Notes under the pieces: generated by a model
The model's database searches: none
Told to the model about the DNA's origin: nothing
Seen by the model: only the letters and a program-made list of their open reading frames with translations
Shown: positions 1-13,726 of the stretch, piece by piece
How positions within the stretch are numbered: position 1 is the first letter of the stretch
Layout: each line of letters starts with the position of its first letter
From: Streptosporangium sp. NBC_01495
Lineage (GTDB): Bacteria; Actinomycetota; Actinomycetes; Streptosporangiales; Streptosporangiaceae
Direction: 5' to 3'
NCBI RefSeq assembly: GCF_036250735.1
Contig: NZ_CP109430.1
Coordinates: 1-64,000 of the forward strand
DNA: 64,000 nt
Program-made: the position numbers and the translations under genes

Positions 1-212
1 AACGCCCCGGAGTTCTGGTCGGCCGGTTGGTCGGGTCAGGGTGATGGTGTACGCGTCCGTTTCTTGAGAACTCAACAGTGTGTTAAAAGCCAGTGCATGA
101 AGCACAACCCCGTCCTACCACTCTTTTCGGGTGGGGGATGGATTCCTTTGGTTGATTACATCCACCATGTGTGGTGGGTGCTTTCAGCTGGGTAAGGACT
201 GTTCAGACATTG
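1..212 (+). promoter_or_regulatory. rRNA operon leader
   Basis: This is the leader upstream of 16S rRNA. Positions 65-82 carry the gagaactcaac element typical of actinobacterial rrn leaders, which takes part in antitermination and RNase III processing. No protein gene is apparent. I could not place a -35/-10 pair with confidence; the promoters may lie before the window. Confidence 0.6.
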
Positions 213-5290
<5,078 letters not shown>

Positions 5291-5310
5291 AAGCAACATG
5301 CTTGCATGTC

Positions 5311-5340
5311 TTGCTCGCGTCCACTACGCAATTCTGAGAC
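5311..5340 (+). other. 3' arm of 23S rRNA processing stem
   Basis: Partner of 2131-2155. The arm lies in the short 23S-5S spacer, which otherwise holds no gene. Confidence 0.75.
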
Positions 5341-5369
5341 AACAAACATTGGTTTGTGTGTTTCATAGG

Positions 5370-5487
5370 GTTACGGCGGTTATGGCGAAGGGGAAACACC
5401 CGGTTACATTCCGAACCCGGAAGTTAAGCTCTTCAGCGCCGATGGTACTGCACCGGGGACGGTGTGGGAGAGTAGGTCACCGCCGGA
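5370..5487 (+). rRNA. rrf: 5S ribosomal RNA
   Basis: About 117 nt beginning gttacggcggttatggcg and ending near gtaggtcaccgccgga, whose ends pair as the 5S helix I. The conserved ccgaacccggaagttaagc lies at about 5411-5429. It is the last gene of the rrn operon. Confidence 0.95.
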
Positions 5488-5501
5488 CAATCGTTTCACG
5501 T

Positions 5502-5529
5502 AGGCCCCCACCTTTGGTGGGGGCTTTCG
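5502..5529 (+). terminator. Intrinsic terminator of the rrn operon
   Basis: A GC-rich hairpin with arms gcccccacc and ggtgggggc, a ttt loop and a short T-rich tail, 15 bp after 5S. Confidence 0.9.
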
Positions 5530-5583
5530 TGCTTTCCGGGCCTCCTTTTTTCGCGTCTTTCCCGGGCCTCTCCGGTCCTGACC

Positions 5584-6372
5584 CTAGACGTGGAGCTCGC
5601 CGGAAAGGACGGTCACCGCGTTTCCCGCGAGTTCGACCCGGTCGCCCCGTACAGCCGTGCGGATCACGCCTCCGCGCTGTGACAGCTGGGCACCCACCAG
5701 CCTTTCGGAACCGAGCTTGGCCGACCAGTACGGCGCGAGCGCGCAGTGGGCGGAGCCCGTCACCGGATCCTCGGGGACTCCGACCCTGGGAGCGAAGAAT
5801 CGGGACACGTAGTCGGCGCCGGCGCGCGAGGCTCGAGCCGTCACGATGACTCCCCGCGCGTCGACGGCCTCCAGAGCCCGGAAGTCAGGGGCGGTGGCGA
5901 GTACGGCCTCTTCGGACTCGACCTCCACGAGATAATCCCAAACATTTTTTCCTGTCCAAACAGGTTTAACTCCGAGAGCATCGATCAGCCCCTCCGGAGG
6001 GTTCATCGCTTGGAGTACTTTTGCCGGGAAATCCATGCTGATTAAACCGTATTTATCCCTGGTCGCGGACAGGATTCCGCTCTTCGTTGAGAATTCGAGG
6101 GTTTCTGGGACCGTTCCTGTGGAATACAGCACATGCGCCGCGGCCAAGGTCGCATGCCCGCACAGGGCCACCTCGGTCACCGGCGTGAACCAACGGAGCG
6201 GGTACGGTCCGCCGTCCCCCGCTCCGAGCAGGAAGGCTGTCTCGGAGTGCCTCATCTCCGCCGCTACGGACTGCATCCAGGCGTCGGGGGCCGGATTGCC
6301 GAGTACGCAGACCCCGGCGGGGTTACCCTTGAAAAATTCATCGGTAAACGAATCGACCGTGTAGACGAGCAT
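5584..6372 (-). CDS. PhzF-family isomerase/epimerase-like protein
   Basis: The 262-residue product has the length and fold signatures of the PhzF family, relatives of diaminopimelate epimerase that catalyse cofactor-free proton-transfer isomerisations. Visible landmarks are the N-terminal FKGNPAGV, HSETAF with the likely catalytic glutamate at residue 44, LCGHATLAAAHVL (about 90-102) and DPVTGSAHCALAPYW in the second half-domain. No phenazine genes are nearby, so the substrate is unknown. It is convergent with the rrn operon and divergent from the SepF-like gene. A short AT-rich stretch (about 5936-6110) has less GC-biased codons than the rest. Confidence 0.9.
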   Translation of the reverse strand: MLVYTVDSFTDEFFKGNPAGVCVLGNPAPDAWMQSVAAEMRHSETAFLLGAGDGGPYPLRWFTPVTEVALCGHATLAAAHVLYSTGTVPETLEFSTKSGILSATRDKYGLISMDFPAKVLQAMNPPEGLIDALGVKPVWTGKNVWDYLVEVESEEAVLATAPDFRALEAVDARGVIVTARASRAGADYVSRFFAPRVGVPEDPVTGSAHCALAPYWSAKLGSERLVGAQLSQRGGVIRTAVRGDRVELAGNAVTVLSGELHV

Positions 6373-6418
6373 GACGATGCTAGCGGCGCCGAAGATATCG
6401 GTTGAAGTTGGGTCAGGA

Positions 6419-6446
6419 GATCAGGCAAAGTCGGGGATCAGGCAAA
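6419..6446. repeat. Two 11-bp direct repeats in a divergent promoter region
   Basis: gatcaggcaaa occurs at 6419-6429 and 6436-6446, 17 bp apart start to start, between the divergent PhzF-like and SepF-like genes. It could be a regulator site; nothing identifies the regulator. Confidence 0.4.
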
Positions 6447-6576
6447 CCAGTGCGGTAGCCGTACAAAGTGGAAATAAGCGCTGGGCGTGTCGCATGGCGA
6501 ACTTCTCGTCGTCGGTTACCGTCCAAGGTGTAGGGACAGGCCGGGTACGGCGTGGTCCTGGCGAAAGGACGAGCCG

Positions 6577-6969
6577 ATGGGGGCAGTGCGCAAGGTGGCG
6601 AGCTACCTTGGCCTGGGCGGGGCCGAGCATTATGACGAGTCCTATGACTACGAGGACGAGGTCGAGGGCGAAGAGGAAGACTGGCAGTCCGCCTCGGAGC
6701 GTGCGGCCAAGCGCTGGCGCGCGATGAACGAGCCCTCGCGGATCGTGATGCTGACGCCGATGAAGTACAACGACGCACCGGTCATCGGCCAACACTTCCG
6801 TGATGGTCAGACCGTCATCATGGATGTCAGCGGGATGAGCACCGCCGAGGCCACTCGCATGGTCGACTTCGTCGCGGGGCTGGCGTATGGCTGCGAGGGG
6901 CGCATCGAGAGGATTGCGGAGAAGGTCTTCCTGCTGGCTCCCGCCGAGGTGGAGATCACCAACGGCTGA
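6577..6969 (+). CDS. SepF-like cell-division protein
   Basis: A 130-residue SepF-family protein. SepF polymerises at the membrane and anchors FtsZ at the division site. The N-terminus MGAVRKVASYLGL can form the membrane-binding amphipathic helix. An acidic linker (about residues 20-40) leads to the SepF domain (about 50-128), including PSRIVMLTP, VIMDVSGM and the glycine-containing dimer region. The start is the ATG after AAAGGA; an upstream in-frame start would add an atypical arginine-rich leader. It stands outside any visible division cluster, so it may be an accessory paralogue (SflA/SflB-like) rather than the main SepF. Confidence 0.85.
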   Translation: MGAVRKVASYLGLGGAEHYDESYDYEDEVEGEEEDWQSASERAAKRWRAMNEPSRIVMLTPMKYNDAPVIGQHFRDGQTVIMDVSGMSTAEATRMVDFVAGLAYGCEGRIERIAEKVFLLAPAEVEITNG

Positions 6970-6974
6970 CACCG

Positions 6975-7044
6975 GAGCGGCCTTGCCGGTACGGGTCCTG
7001 AGTGATCGTCCGCGATCGGACCCGATACGGGTGCGAGGCCGCTC
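6975..7044 (+). terminator. Extended stem-loop after the SepF-like gene
   Basis: Nested inverted repeats: 6975-6983 with 7036-7044, 6992-6998 with 7018-7024, and 7004-7008 with 7013-7017. There is no T tract, so it may be a structured 3' end rather than a classic terminator. Confidence 0.5.
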
Positions 7045-7390
7045 TCGGCGAGGGACCGCGCACCGAGGGTGAGGTCGCGCGGCGAGCAGCAGGTCCACCT
7101 CGCTCCGCAGGTCGATGAGCTCCGCGGATCCGTGATGTCTCCGACGATGTGCCCCCACGGCGGCACCGCGCGGCGAGAAGCGTGTCGACCACATCCCGCG
7201 GATCCGTGACGCCTCCAACGACGCGTGCCGAGGACAACGCGTGCCGAGGACAACGCGTACCGAGGACGAAGTCGCGCTGAGAGGGCTGAGAGAAGCGTGT
7301 TCACCCCGGCCCGCAGGTCCGTGATGTCTCCGGCGATGCGCGCCCACGACAGGGCCGTGTCGGCGGACGGGATACGTCGGCGACGGCCGG
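7045..7390. repeat. Intergenic region with three degenerate repeat copies
   Basis: This stretch between the SepF-like gene and the membrane-protein gene has no supported gene. Three diverged copies of a unit lie near 7080-7165, 7165-7225 and 7290-7355, sharing gcggcgag-a-cag/cgtg, cgcaggtc or cgcggatc, and cgtgatgtctccg-cgatg. Read on the minus strand they encode variants of DLRxxVxxLLxA in different frames, suggesting duplicated and decayed coding DNA. Confidence 0.5.
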
Positions 7391-9184
7391 TCAGCCGGCT
7401 CGGGGGCCCCGGCGGAGCAGGCGGGTGAGTTCGGCCAGGTCGGAGGTCGCTGTTTTGATCCGGCCCTCGGACTCGTGGGCGTACTCGTGCAGTGCCCACA
7501 CCGCGCCCTGGGCGAGGTCCCTGAGCTCGGCGAGCTGCGTGACGACGTATTCGGCGTCCGCTCGCTCACGTTGCCGCCTGCGCCACAACCTGTAGGCGCC
7601 TCCCACGGCCGGCAGGGGCGCGAGCAGCGCGAGAGGGAGGACGGGGAGGACGAGCGCGACCACCAGGATCACCGGGGCCAGGGCGAGCAGCGCGTAGGCC
7701 GCCCAGGGACGGCCGCGGGCCGGCGCTCCCTCGGTGGTGATCCGTTCCTCGGCGGTGCCCAGCGACTCGGGATCCGGGCCCTCGGGCCTGAGCGTCACGC
7801 GGTGGCCGAGAATCGGTATGGTGACCGACTCGGGCGCCTCGGCACGGGTGGCCTCGGCGAGGCTCTCACCCGCCGCCCGCACGATGGGCGCGGCCACGTG
7901 CAGCGCGATCGCGGCCAGGTAGGGGTGGGAGCCGGGGCGCAGGTCGCCGAGCAGGTGGCCGGTGAGCGGTCTCATCGGTCGCTCGGGGGTGCCGGAACCC
8001 GTCAGCTGGCGGAGCACGGTCAGCGGCTCGTCCTCGCTCCACACGACGGTCGCCTCGCCCGAACGGTCCGCCTGCGTGGCGGTGATGAACGCGAGATCGC
8101 CCAGGCCGCCGGCCGCGCCCTCCGTACGGTCGGGTGTCTCACCGCTCGCCCGAGCCGCGGAACCGCTCACGGAATCGGGCTTCTCTGCGGCGGCGGCGGT
8201 GCCGTCGCCTCCCCTGCTCTCACGGGCCGAGGTGATCTCGGCGCAGCGATCGAGCAGGTGGGTCAGCCGGGCGGCGGCGTGTACGGGGGCGGCCAGCTCG
8301 GGGAGTTCGGCGAGTTCCCCGAAACCGGCCAGGGCAGGTGACACGGCCGTGGAGGGCTCGTCGGGGATCAGCGCGCGCAGCCATCGGTCGGGCTCGGACG
8401 CGGGAGAGGCGGCCACCGCGTCGAGCTTGCGGAGTACGAAGATCTTGCCTGCCGGACCGTACGCCCCGCGCGCGGCGGCGAGCCAGAGCGCCCGCTGGCC
8501 GTGGGTCACCGGGCGGTCCAGGGACAGCTCTCCGAAGGCGGTGCCGAGCCATGAGGCGTGGATGCGGTCGCCCTGGCCGGCCACGGCGAGGGCGAGGCAG
8601 AGGAAGAGCGCGGTCCGCTGCTCGTCACGCTGCGCGGCACGGGCGAGGGGTTCGAGTGACTCCTCGCCGCGCAGGAGCAGCACGAGCGCCTCGACGGCCG
8701 GAGCCAGCCAGTGATCGGACACGTCTTCGAAGTCCGCCGGCATCCCGGTGGGGACGGTGCCGGCGGCCAGATCGGTGAGGAGCGCGTCGGCACAGCGGCG
8801 CAGCTCTGTCTCGGCGTGTGCGCTCGCGACCTGCGAGGTTTCTGCGTGTGCGCTCGCGGTGTGCGAGGTTTCTGCGTGTGCGCTCGCGGTGTGCGAGGTT
8901 TCTGCGTGTGAGGTCGCGGTGTGCGAGGTTTCGGTGTGTGAGTTCGTGACCTGTGAGGTTTCGGTGGTCAGGTCCGTGTCCACGCCCGCGGTCGGCTCCG
9001 TGTCCACCCTCGCTGCCAGATCCGCGTCCAACGTCGTGACCAGGTCGGTGCTCAGGCCCGCGGCCAGGTCCGTGCTCGGATTCGCGGTATCCGTGCTCAA
9101 GTTCGCGGTCAGGTCCGTGCTCAAGGCAGAGAGCTCCCCGAAGTTGTGACCGATGACCGCGCCAGCGTATTGCGCTTCGGACAT
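7391..9184 (-). CDS. Repeat-containing membrane protein of unknown function
   Basis: A 597-residue protein that I do not recognise. The chosen ATG gives MSEAQYAGAVIGHNF; the ribosome-binding site is weak, so the start is uncertain, and a further upstream start would run into argS antisense sequence. Residues about 20-70 are irregular (L)STDL-type repeats, and about 70-120 are tandem ETSHTASAHA decapeptides. A helical middle region rich in Ala/Leu follows (about 120-450). Near residues 500-545 there are two hydrophobic segments, then an RRRQRER stop-transfer and an amphipathic C-terminal helix. The layout suggests a membrane protein with a low-complexity N-terminal region. It lies downstream of argS on the same strand. 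Confidence 0.7.
   Translation of the reverse strand: MSEAQYAGAVIGHNFGELSALSTDLTANLSTDTANPSTDLAAGLSTDLVTTLDADLAARVDTEPTAGVDTDLTTETSQVTNSHTETSHTATSHAETSHTASAHAETSHTASAHAETSQVASAHAETELRRCADALLTDLAAGTVPTGMPADFEDVSDHWLAPAVEALVLLLRGEESLEPLARAAQRDEQRTALFLCLALAVAGQGDRIHASWLGTAFGELSLDRPVTHGQRALWLAAARGAYGPAGKIFVLRKLDAVAASPASEPDRWLRALIPDEPSTAVSPALAGFGELAELPELAAPVHAAARLTHLLDRCAEITSARESRGGDGTAAAAEKPDSVSGSAARASGETPDRTEGAAGGLGDLAFITATQADRSGEATVVWSEDEPLTVLRQLTGSGTPERPMRPLTGHLLGDLRPGSHPYLAAIALHVAAPIVRAAGESLAEATRAEAPESVTIPILGHRVTLRPEGPDPESLGTAEERITTEGAPARGRPWAAYALLALAPVILVVALVLPVLPLALLAPLPAVGGAYRLWRRRQRERADAEYVVTQLAELRDLAQGAVWALHEYAHESEGRIKTATSDLAELTRLLRRGPRAG
8821..8968. repeat. Five 30-bp tandem repeats inside a coding region
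   Basis: Units of exactly 30 bp start at 8821, 8851, 8881, 8911 and 8941. Two are identical and the outer ones are diverged. Because 30 is a multiple of three, they encode ten-residue repeats (minus strand ETSHTASAHA and variants) without changing frame. Copy number is likely variable between strains. Confidence 0.85.
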
Positions 9185-9267
9185 CCCCGCAGGGAGGCGC
9201 GCCGAACATGACTTTGCCAGACGATCGCCTTCATTTTCCCAATAAAGACGATCATCTGGTGGACAGG

Positions 9268-11022
9268 TTACATGCGCTCGGGCACCGGGACGCCGAGAAG
9301 GCTCAGGCCGGTCTCCAGAACCTTCAGGGTCAGCGCGCACAGGGCGAGTCGCGAGGTGCGGGTGGCCGCGTCGACGTCGTCCTTCAGCACCGGGCAGTTC
9401 TCGAAGAACGTGGTGAAGGTGCTCGCGGTGTCGAAGAGGTAGGAGGCCAGCTTGTGCGGTGCCGAGTTCTCCGCCATCTCCTCGACGACCGCGCCGAACC
9501 CGAGGAGCTGCAGCGCCAGGGCACGCTCGGCCGGGTGGCCGAGCACGATCGGACCGTTCGCCTCGGCCGGTGTCACCCCGCCCCTGCGGAAGATGGAGCG
9601 GATGCGGGCCTGGGCGTACTGCAGGTAGGGGCCGGTGTTGCCGGTCAGGGCGAGCATGCGGTCGAAGTCGAAGACGTACTCGCTGTCGTGGCTGACCGAC
9701 AGGTCGGCGTACTTGACCGCGCCCATGCCGACGGCGTGCGCGATCTCCGTGCGCTCGGCGTCGGTGTAGTCGCTCTCCCTGAGCACCTCGGCGGCCCTGG
9801 TCTCGGCCTCGTCGAGCAGCTCCACGAGCTTGATGGACTTCCCGCTCCTGGTCTTGAACATCTTGCCGTCGGAGCCCAGCACGCTGCCGATCTGGATGTG
9901 CTCGGCCCTGACGTGGTCGGGCAGCCAGCCCGCCAGCCTGGCCGAGTCGAACACCATCGACATGTGCAGCGACTGGGTCGCGCCGATCACGTAGAGGATG
10001 CGGTCGACCTTGAGGTCCTGGACCCGGTAGCGGATCGTGGCCATGTCGGTGGTGCCGTAGCCGTACCCGCCGTCGCTCTTGCGGATCATGAGGGGCAGCG
10101 GCTGGCCCTCGCGGCCGATGTAGCCGGGCGGGAAGACGCAGAGCGCGCCGTCGCTGAGGACGGCGATGCCACGCTCCTGCAGCTCGTCGCAGACCTGGGC
10201 GAGCACGTGGTTGTACATGCTCTCGCCGGCGATGTCGTCGTCGGTCAGCGTCACACCGAGCTGGGTGTAGACCTTGTTGAAGTAACGGACCGTGGCGTCC
10301 ATGAAGATGCGCCACAGGCGCATCGTCTCGGGCTCCTCGGCCTGCAGGGTGACGACCCGGGCGCGGGCGCGCCTGTTGAACTCGGGGTCGGTGTCGAACT
10401 TCGCGCGGGCCGCCTGGTAGTAGGCGTTGCCCTCTCCGGCCTCCAGCTGGGCGACGGCGGTCTCCTCGCCGATGTCGAGCAGATGCTCGATGAGCATGCC
10501 GAACGGCGTGCCCCAGTCGCCGAGGTGGTTCTGCCGGATGACCTTGTTGCCCAGGTGCTCGTGGACCCGGGCGAGCGCGTCACCCACGATCGTCGTGCGC
10601 AGGTGGCCGACGTGCATCTCCTTGGCCGCGTTGGGCGCGGAGTAGTCGATCGCGACGGTCTGCGGCGGGCTGGACAGGCCCACGCCGGTGCGCGGGTCGG
10701 CCAGGATCTCGGAGGCCTGCGCCCTGATCCACTCGTCGGAGAGGGTGAGGTTGAGGAAGCCGGGGCCGCTGACCTCGACGGTGCCGGGGAACGGGTCGTC
10801 CTGAGCGTCCCCGGCCCGGCCGGTGAGGTGCTCGGCGATCTCCTGGGCGACCTCCCGCGGGGCCTTTCGCAGTCGCTTGCTCAGGCTCATCGCCACGTTC
10901 GCCTGGTAGTCGGCGAACTGCGAGGGACGGATCAGCGGGTCTGCGTCGGAGTATTCCGCACCGAAGGCGGCGGCCAGCGCCTGCTGGACGCGCTCGGTCA
11001 GTGCGAGCTGCGGGTCGGTCAT
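9268..11022 (-). CDS. argS: Arginine-tRNA ligase
   Basis: Class I arginyl-tRNA synthetase, 584 residues, charging tRNA-Arg in the cytosol. The N-terminal Add-1 domain occupies about 1-110. The HIGH-type motif is HVGH in NAAKEMHVGHLRTT (about 137-140) and the KMSK-type motif is KMFK (about 395). The C-terminal DALR anticodon-binding domain ends in VPVPERM. Its ATG overlaps the stop of ctpE as ATGA (11019-11022), so the two are probably translationally coupled and share a transcript. Mycobacterial-type actinobacteria usually place argS with lysA/hom; here it sits with a cation ATPase. Confidence 0.97.
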   Translation of the reverse strand: MTDPQLALTERVQQALAAAFGAEYSDADPLIRPSQFADYQANVAMSLSKRLRKAPREVAQEIAEHLTGRAGDAQDDPFPGTVEVSGPGFLNLTLSDEWIRAQASEILADPRTGVGLSSPPQTVAIDYSAPNAAKEMHVGHLRTTIVGDALARVHEHLGNKVIRQNHLGDWGTPFGMLIEHLLDIGEETAVAQLEAGEGNAYYQAARAKFDTDPEFNRRARARVVTLQAEEPETMRLWRIFMDATVRYFNKVYTQLGVTLTDDDIAGESMYNHVLAQVCDELQERGIAVLSDGALCVFPPGYIGREGQPLPLMIRKSDGGYGYGTTDMATIRYRVQDLKVDRILYVIGATQSLHMSMVFDSARLAGWLPDHVRAEHIQIGSVLGSDGKMFKTRSGKSIKLVELLDEAETRAAEVLRESDYTDAERTEIAHAVGMGAVKYADLSVSHDSEYVFDFDRMLALTGNTGPYLQYAQARIRSIFRRGGVTPAEANGPIVLGHPAERALALQLLGFGAVVEEMAENSAPHKLASYLFDTASTFTTFFENCPVLKDDVDAATRTSRLALCALTLKVLETGLSLLGVPVPERM

Positions 11023-13397
11023 GCTCCAAGGGTATCGGCTGGCCGGTCCCGAACCGATTGGATATCACCCTGGATCGGCTCCGTAGGGCGGGATCGCGCG
11101 ATCATGAAGACGCCCGTCAGCACGACCCCGGCGGCGACGCCGAGCCCGGCCGCGGTGAGCCCGGCCGCGGGGCCGCCGAGGGTGAGCGCGAAGAATTCGC
11201 GGGCGAACGGGACGGCGAGGGCGAGCGCGAACAGCCCGGCCATGGAGGCCACGAGCGCGACCCGCCACCAGACGTACGGGCGGGCGACCAGGACCAGCAC
11301 CCACCAGGCGGCGACGAACAGTGTGATCACCGCCGAGGTGCGGCTCTCCCCCAGCGTGGAGGACCCGCTCTGGGCGATCCAGTACGACAGGTAGACGGCG
11401 GTGGCGCAGACGATCCCGGCGGGGACCGCGAGGCGGAGCACGCGGGGTACGAAGCCGCTCCTGGCGCGCTCGTTGCTCGGCGCGAGCGCGAGGAAGAAGG
11501 CGGGGACGCCGATCGTCAGCGCGTTGATCAGCGTGGAGTGCCGGGGAGCGAACGGGAACGCGAGCCCGATGACCCCGGTGAGCAGGGAGAGCACGATCGC
11601 GTAGAAGGTCTTGGTCAGGAAGAGCCCGGCGACCCGCTCGATGTTGGCCAGCACCCGGCGGCCCTCGCCCACCACGGAGGGGAGGCCGGCGAAGCCGTCG
11701 TCCATCAGCACGATCTGGGCGACCGCCCGGGTGGCGCCGCTGCCGGAGCCCATCGCGACGCCGAGGTCGGCGTCCTTGAGCGCGAGCACGTCGTTCACAC
11801 CGTCGCCGGTCATCGCGACCGTGTGCCCGCGCGACTGGAGCGCGCCGACGAACAGCCGCTTCTGGTGCGGGCTGACCCGGCCGAAGACGGTGTTGGTCTC
11901 CATGATCTCGGCGAGCTTCTCCAGGTCGTCCTCCGGCAGGGTGCGGGCGTCCACCGCGCGCTCCCCGCCGGGGATGCCCAGGGAGGTGGCGATGGCCGAC
12001 ACCGACTCGGGGTTGTCGCCGGAGATGACCTTGACGGTGACGTGCTGTCCGGCGAAGTAGGCGAGGGTCTCGGCCGCGTCGGGGCGGATCCGCTGCCTGA
12101 GCACGATGACGGCCGCGGCCTCGACGGTGCCGAGGTCGTCGGGGTCGCGCAGCGAGGTGACCCCGCACAGGGCGAGCACCCGCAGGCCGGTGGCGGCGAG
12201 CGCCCCGGCCTCGTCGTACGCCGGGCTGCCGGGCGGCAGGAGGACGTCGGGGGCGCCCAGGACCCAGCCGCCGTGATCGGCGAACTCGGCGCCGCTCCAC
12301 TTGCGGGCCGAGGAGAAGGGGACCTTGGTGGTGGCGGTCCAGCCGGGCGAGTCGGGGTAGCGGGCCTGGACGGCGCGGGCGGTGGGGTTGGGGTCGGGGT
12401 CGAGGTTGGCCAGCGCGGCCAGGGCCTCGTGCACGGGCAGGTCGTCGTGGAGCGGGCGGACCTCGTCGAGTTCCATGCCACCCGAGGTGAGGGTGCCGGT
12501 CTTGTCGAGGCAGAGCGTGTCGACCCGGGCCAGGATCTCGATCGCGGGCAGTTCCTGAACCAGGCAGCGGCGCCGGCCCAGCCGGATCACGCCGACCGCG
12601 AAGGCGATGCTGGTCATCAGGACCAGGCCCTCGGGGATCATGGTGACGATGCCCGCGACCGTGCCGGTGACGGCCTCGCCGACACTCGTCTGCCTGCTGA
12701 CCTGGCTCCAGGTGAGCAGGGCGCCGATCGGGATGACCAGCCAGGTCACGTACTTGATGAACCGCGTGACGCCTTCGCGCAGCTCCGAGTGGGACAGGCT
12801 GAACGCGCTGGCCTCCTCGGCGAGCCTGGCCGCGTAGGCGTCGCGGCCGACCCTGGTCGCGAGGTAGGAGCCCCTCCCGGCGATCGCGAAGCTGCCTGAC
12901 AGAGCCTCGTCGCCGGGACGCTTGTACACCGGGTCGGCCTCGCCGGTCAGCAGCGACTCGTCCACCTCCAGCCCGTCGGCGTCCACCACCTCGCCGTCGA
13001 CCAGCAGCTGGTCGCCGGGGGAGAGCAGGACGAGGTCGCCGAGCACGACCCGGCGGGGCGGGATCTCGGTGTCGGAGCCGTCCCTGCGGACCCTGACCGG
13101 GGACTCGTTGACGATGGCGAGCCGGTCGAGGGTGCGCTTGGCGCGGAGCTCCTGGACGATGCCGATGCCCGCGTTGGCCACGATCACCAGCCCGAAGAGC
13201 CCGTCCTGCCACTCCCCGAAGATCATGATCAGCACCCAGAGCGCGCCGATCACCCCGTTGAAAAGGGTGAGGACGTTGGCCCTGACGATCGCCGAGACGG
13301 ATCTGCTCGACCGGCGCCTGACGTCGTTGACCTGTCCCGCGGCCACCCGTTCGGCGACCTCGGCCGAGGTCAGCCCTCGGTTCGCCACCTGCTCCAC
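11019..13397 (-). CDS. ctpE: CtpE-type P-type cation ATPase
   Basis: A 792-residue P-type ATPase, closest from memory to mycobacterial CtpE (about 797 residues), a calcium-linked transporter at the plasma membrane. Visible parts are the actuator-domain ESLLTGEADP (about 160), the DKTGTLT phosphorylation site (about 299), the nucleotide-binding domain, and the hinge MTGDGVNDVLALKDADLGVAMGSG, quoted here only for its GDGVND core. The hydrophobic C-terminal third gives about six membrane helices. No N-terminal heavy-metal CxxC domain and no CPx motif are present, arguing against copper or zinc export. The ion specificity is inferred by family only. It is the first gene of the pair with argS. Confidence 0.88.
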   Translation of the reverse strand: MEQVANRGLTSAEVAERVAAGQVNDVRRRSSRSVSAIVRANVLTLFNGVIGALWVLIMIFGEWQDGLFGLVIVANAGIGIVQELRAKRTLDRLAIVNESPVRVRRDGSDTEIPPRRVVLGDLVLLSPGDQLLVDGEVVDADGLEVDESLLTGEADPVYKRPGDEALSGSFAIAGRGSYLATRVGRDAYAARLAEEASAFSLSHSELREGVTRFIKYVTWLVIPIGALLTWSQVSRQTSVGEAVTGTVAGIVTMIPEGLVLMTSIAFAVGVIRLGRRRCLVQELPAIEILARVDTLCLDKTGTLTSGGMELDEVRPLHDDLPVHEALAALANLDPDPNPTARAVQARYPDSPGWTATTKVPFSSARKWSGAEFADHGGWVLGAPDVLLPPGSPAYDEAGALAATGLRVLALCGVTSLRDPDDLGTVEAAAVIVLRQRIRPDAAETLAYFAGQHVTVKVISGDNPESVSAIATSLGIPGGERAVDARTLPEDDLEKLAEIMETNTVFGRVSPHQKRLFVGALQSRGHTVAMTGDGVNDVLALKDADLGVAMGSGSGATRAVAQIVLMDDGFAGLPSVVGEGRRVLANIERVAGLFLTKTFYAIVLSLLTGVIGLAFPFAPRHSTLINALTIGVPAFFLALAPSNERARSGFVPRVLRLAVPAGIVCATAVYLSYWIAQSGSSTLGESRTSAVITLFVAAWWVLVLVARPYVWWRVALVASMAGLFALALAVPFAREFFALTLGGPAAGLTAAGLGVAAGVVLTGVFMIARSRPTEPIQGDIQSVRDRPADTLGA

Positions 13398-13726
13398 GCG
13401 GCCCCCCGCTTGATCGACTGGAACTCAGGGTACGCGGGGCCGGAGAACGCGATGGGAGGTGTCACCCGATGCGCCGGAAATATCACCGCAGGTGGGCGGC
13501 CCGTGCGCGGGGTGTCATCAGCGGGTGTCACCGAGGGTGCGTCACCGAAAACACGTCGCCGAAGGCCTGTAACCGAAGATACGTCACCGCGGGCGTGTCA
13601 TCGGCTCATCGAAGGCGTGTCGGCGGCAGGGGCCGGTGTCATCGGCGGCGGTGTCACCAGAGGCGGTGCGGGCGGGGGTGGCCACGAGCAGGTCCGAGGC
13701 GGAGCCTCCCCGGAGGCGGTGCGGTG
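13398..13726. repeat. Intergenic region with degenerate tandem repeats
   Basis: No gene is supported. From 13511 to about 13625 a 13-16 bp unit approximating cgtcaccgaaggc recurs about seven times. A separate 30-bp direct repeat containing gtgtcaccagaggcggtg occurs at 13649-13679 and 13721-13751; the second copy includes the plsX stop codon and its last codons. Confidence 0.6.

Noticed and set aside
8821..8968. CRISPR array
   Set aside because: The 30-bp units are directly adjacent without spacers, vary in sequence and stay in frame within a protein gene; no cas genes are nearby.
9208..11394. Long plus-strand open frame of about 728 codons
   Set aside because: It is antisense to argS and the ctpE end; the minus strand has clear ArsRS motifs, and the plus-strand product is a low-complexity artefact of high GC.
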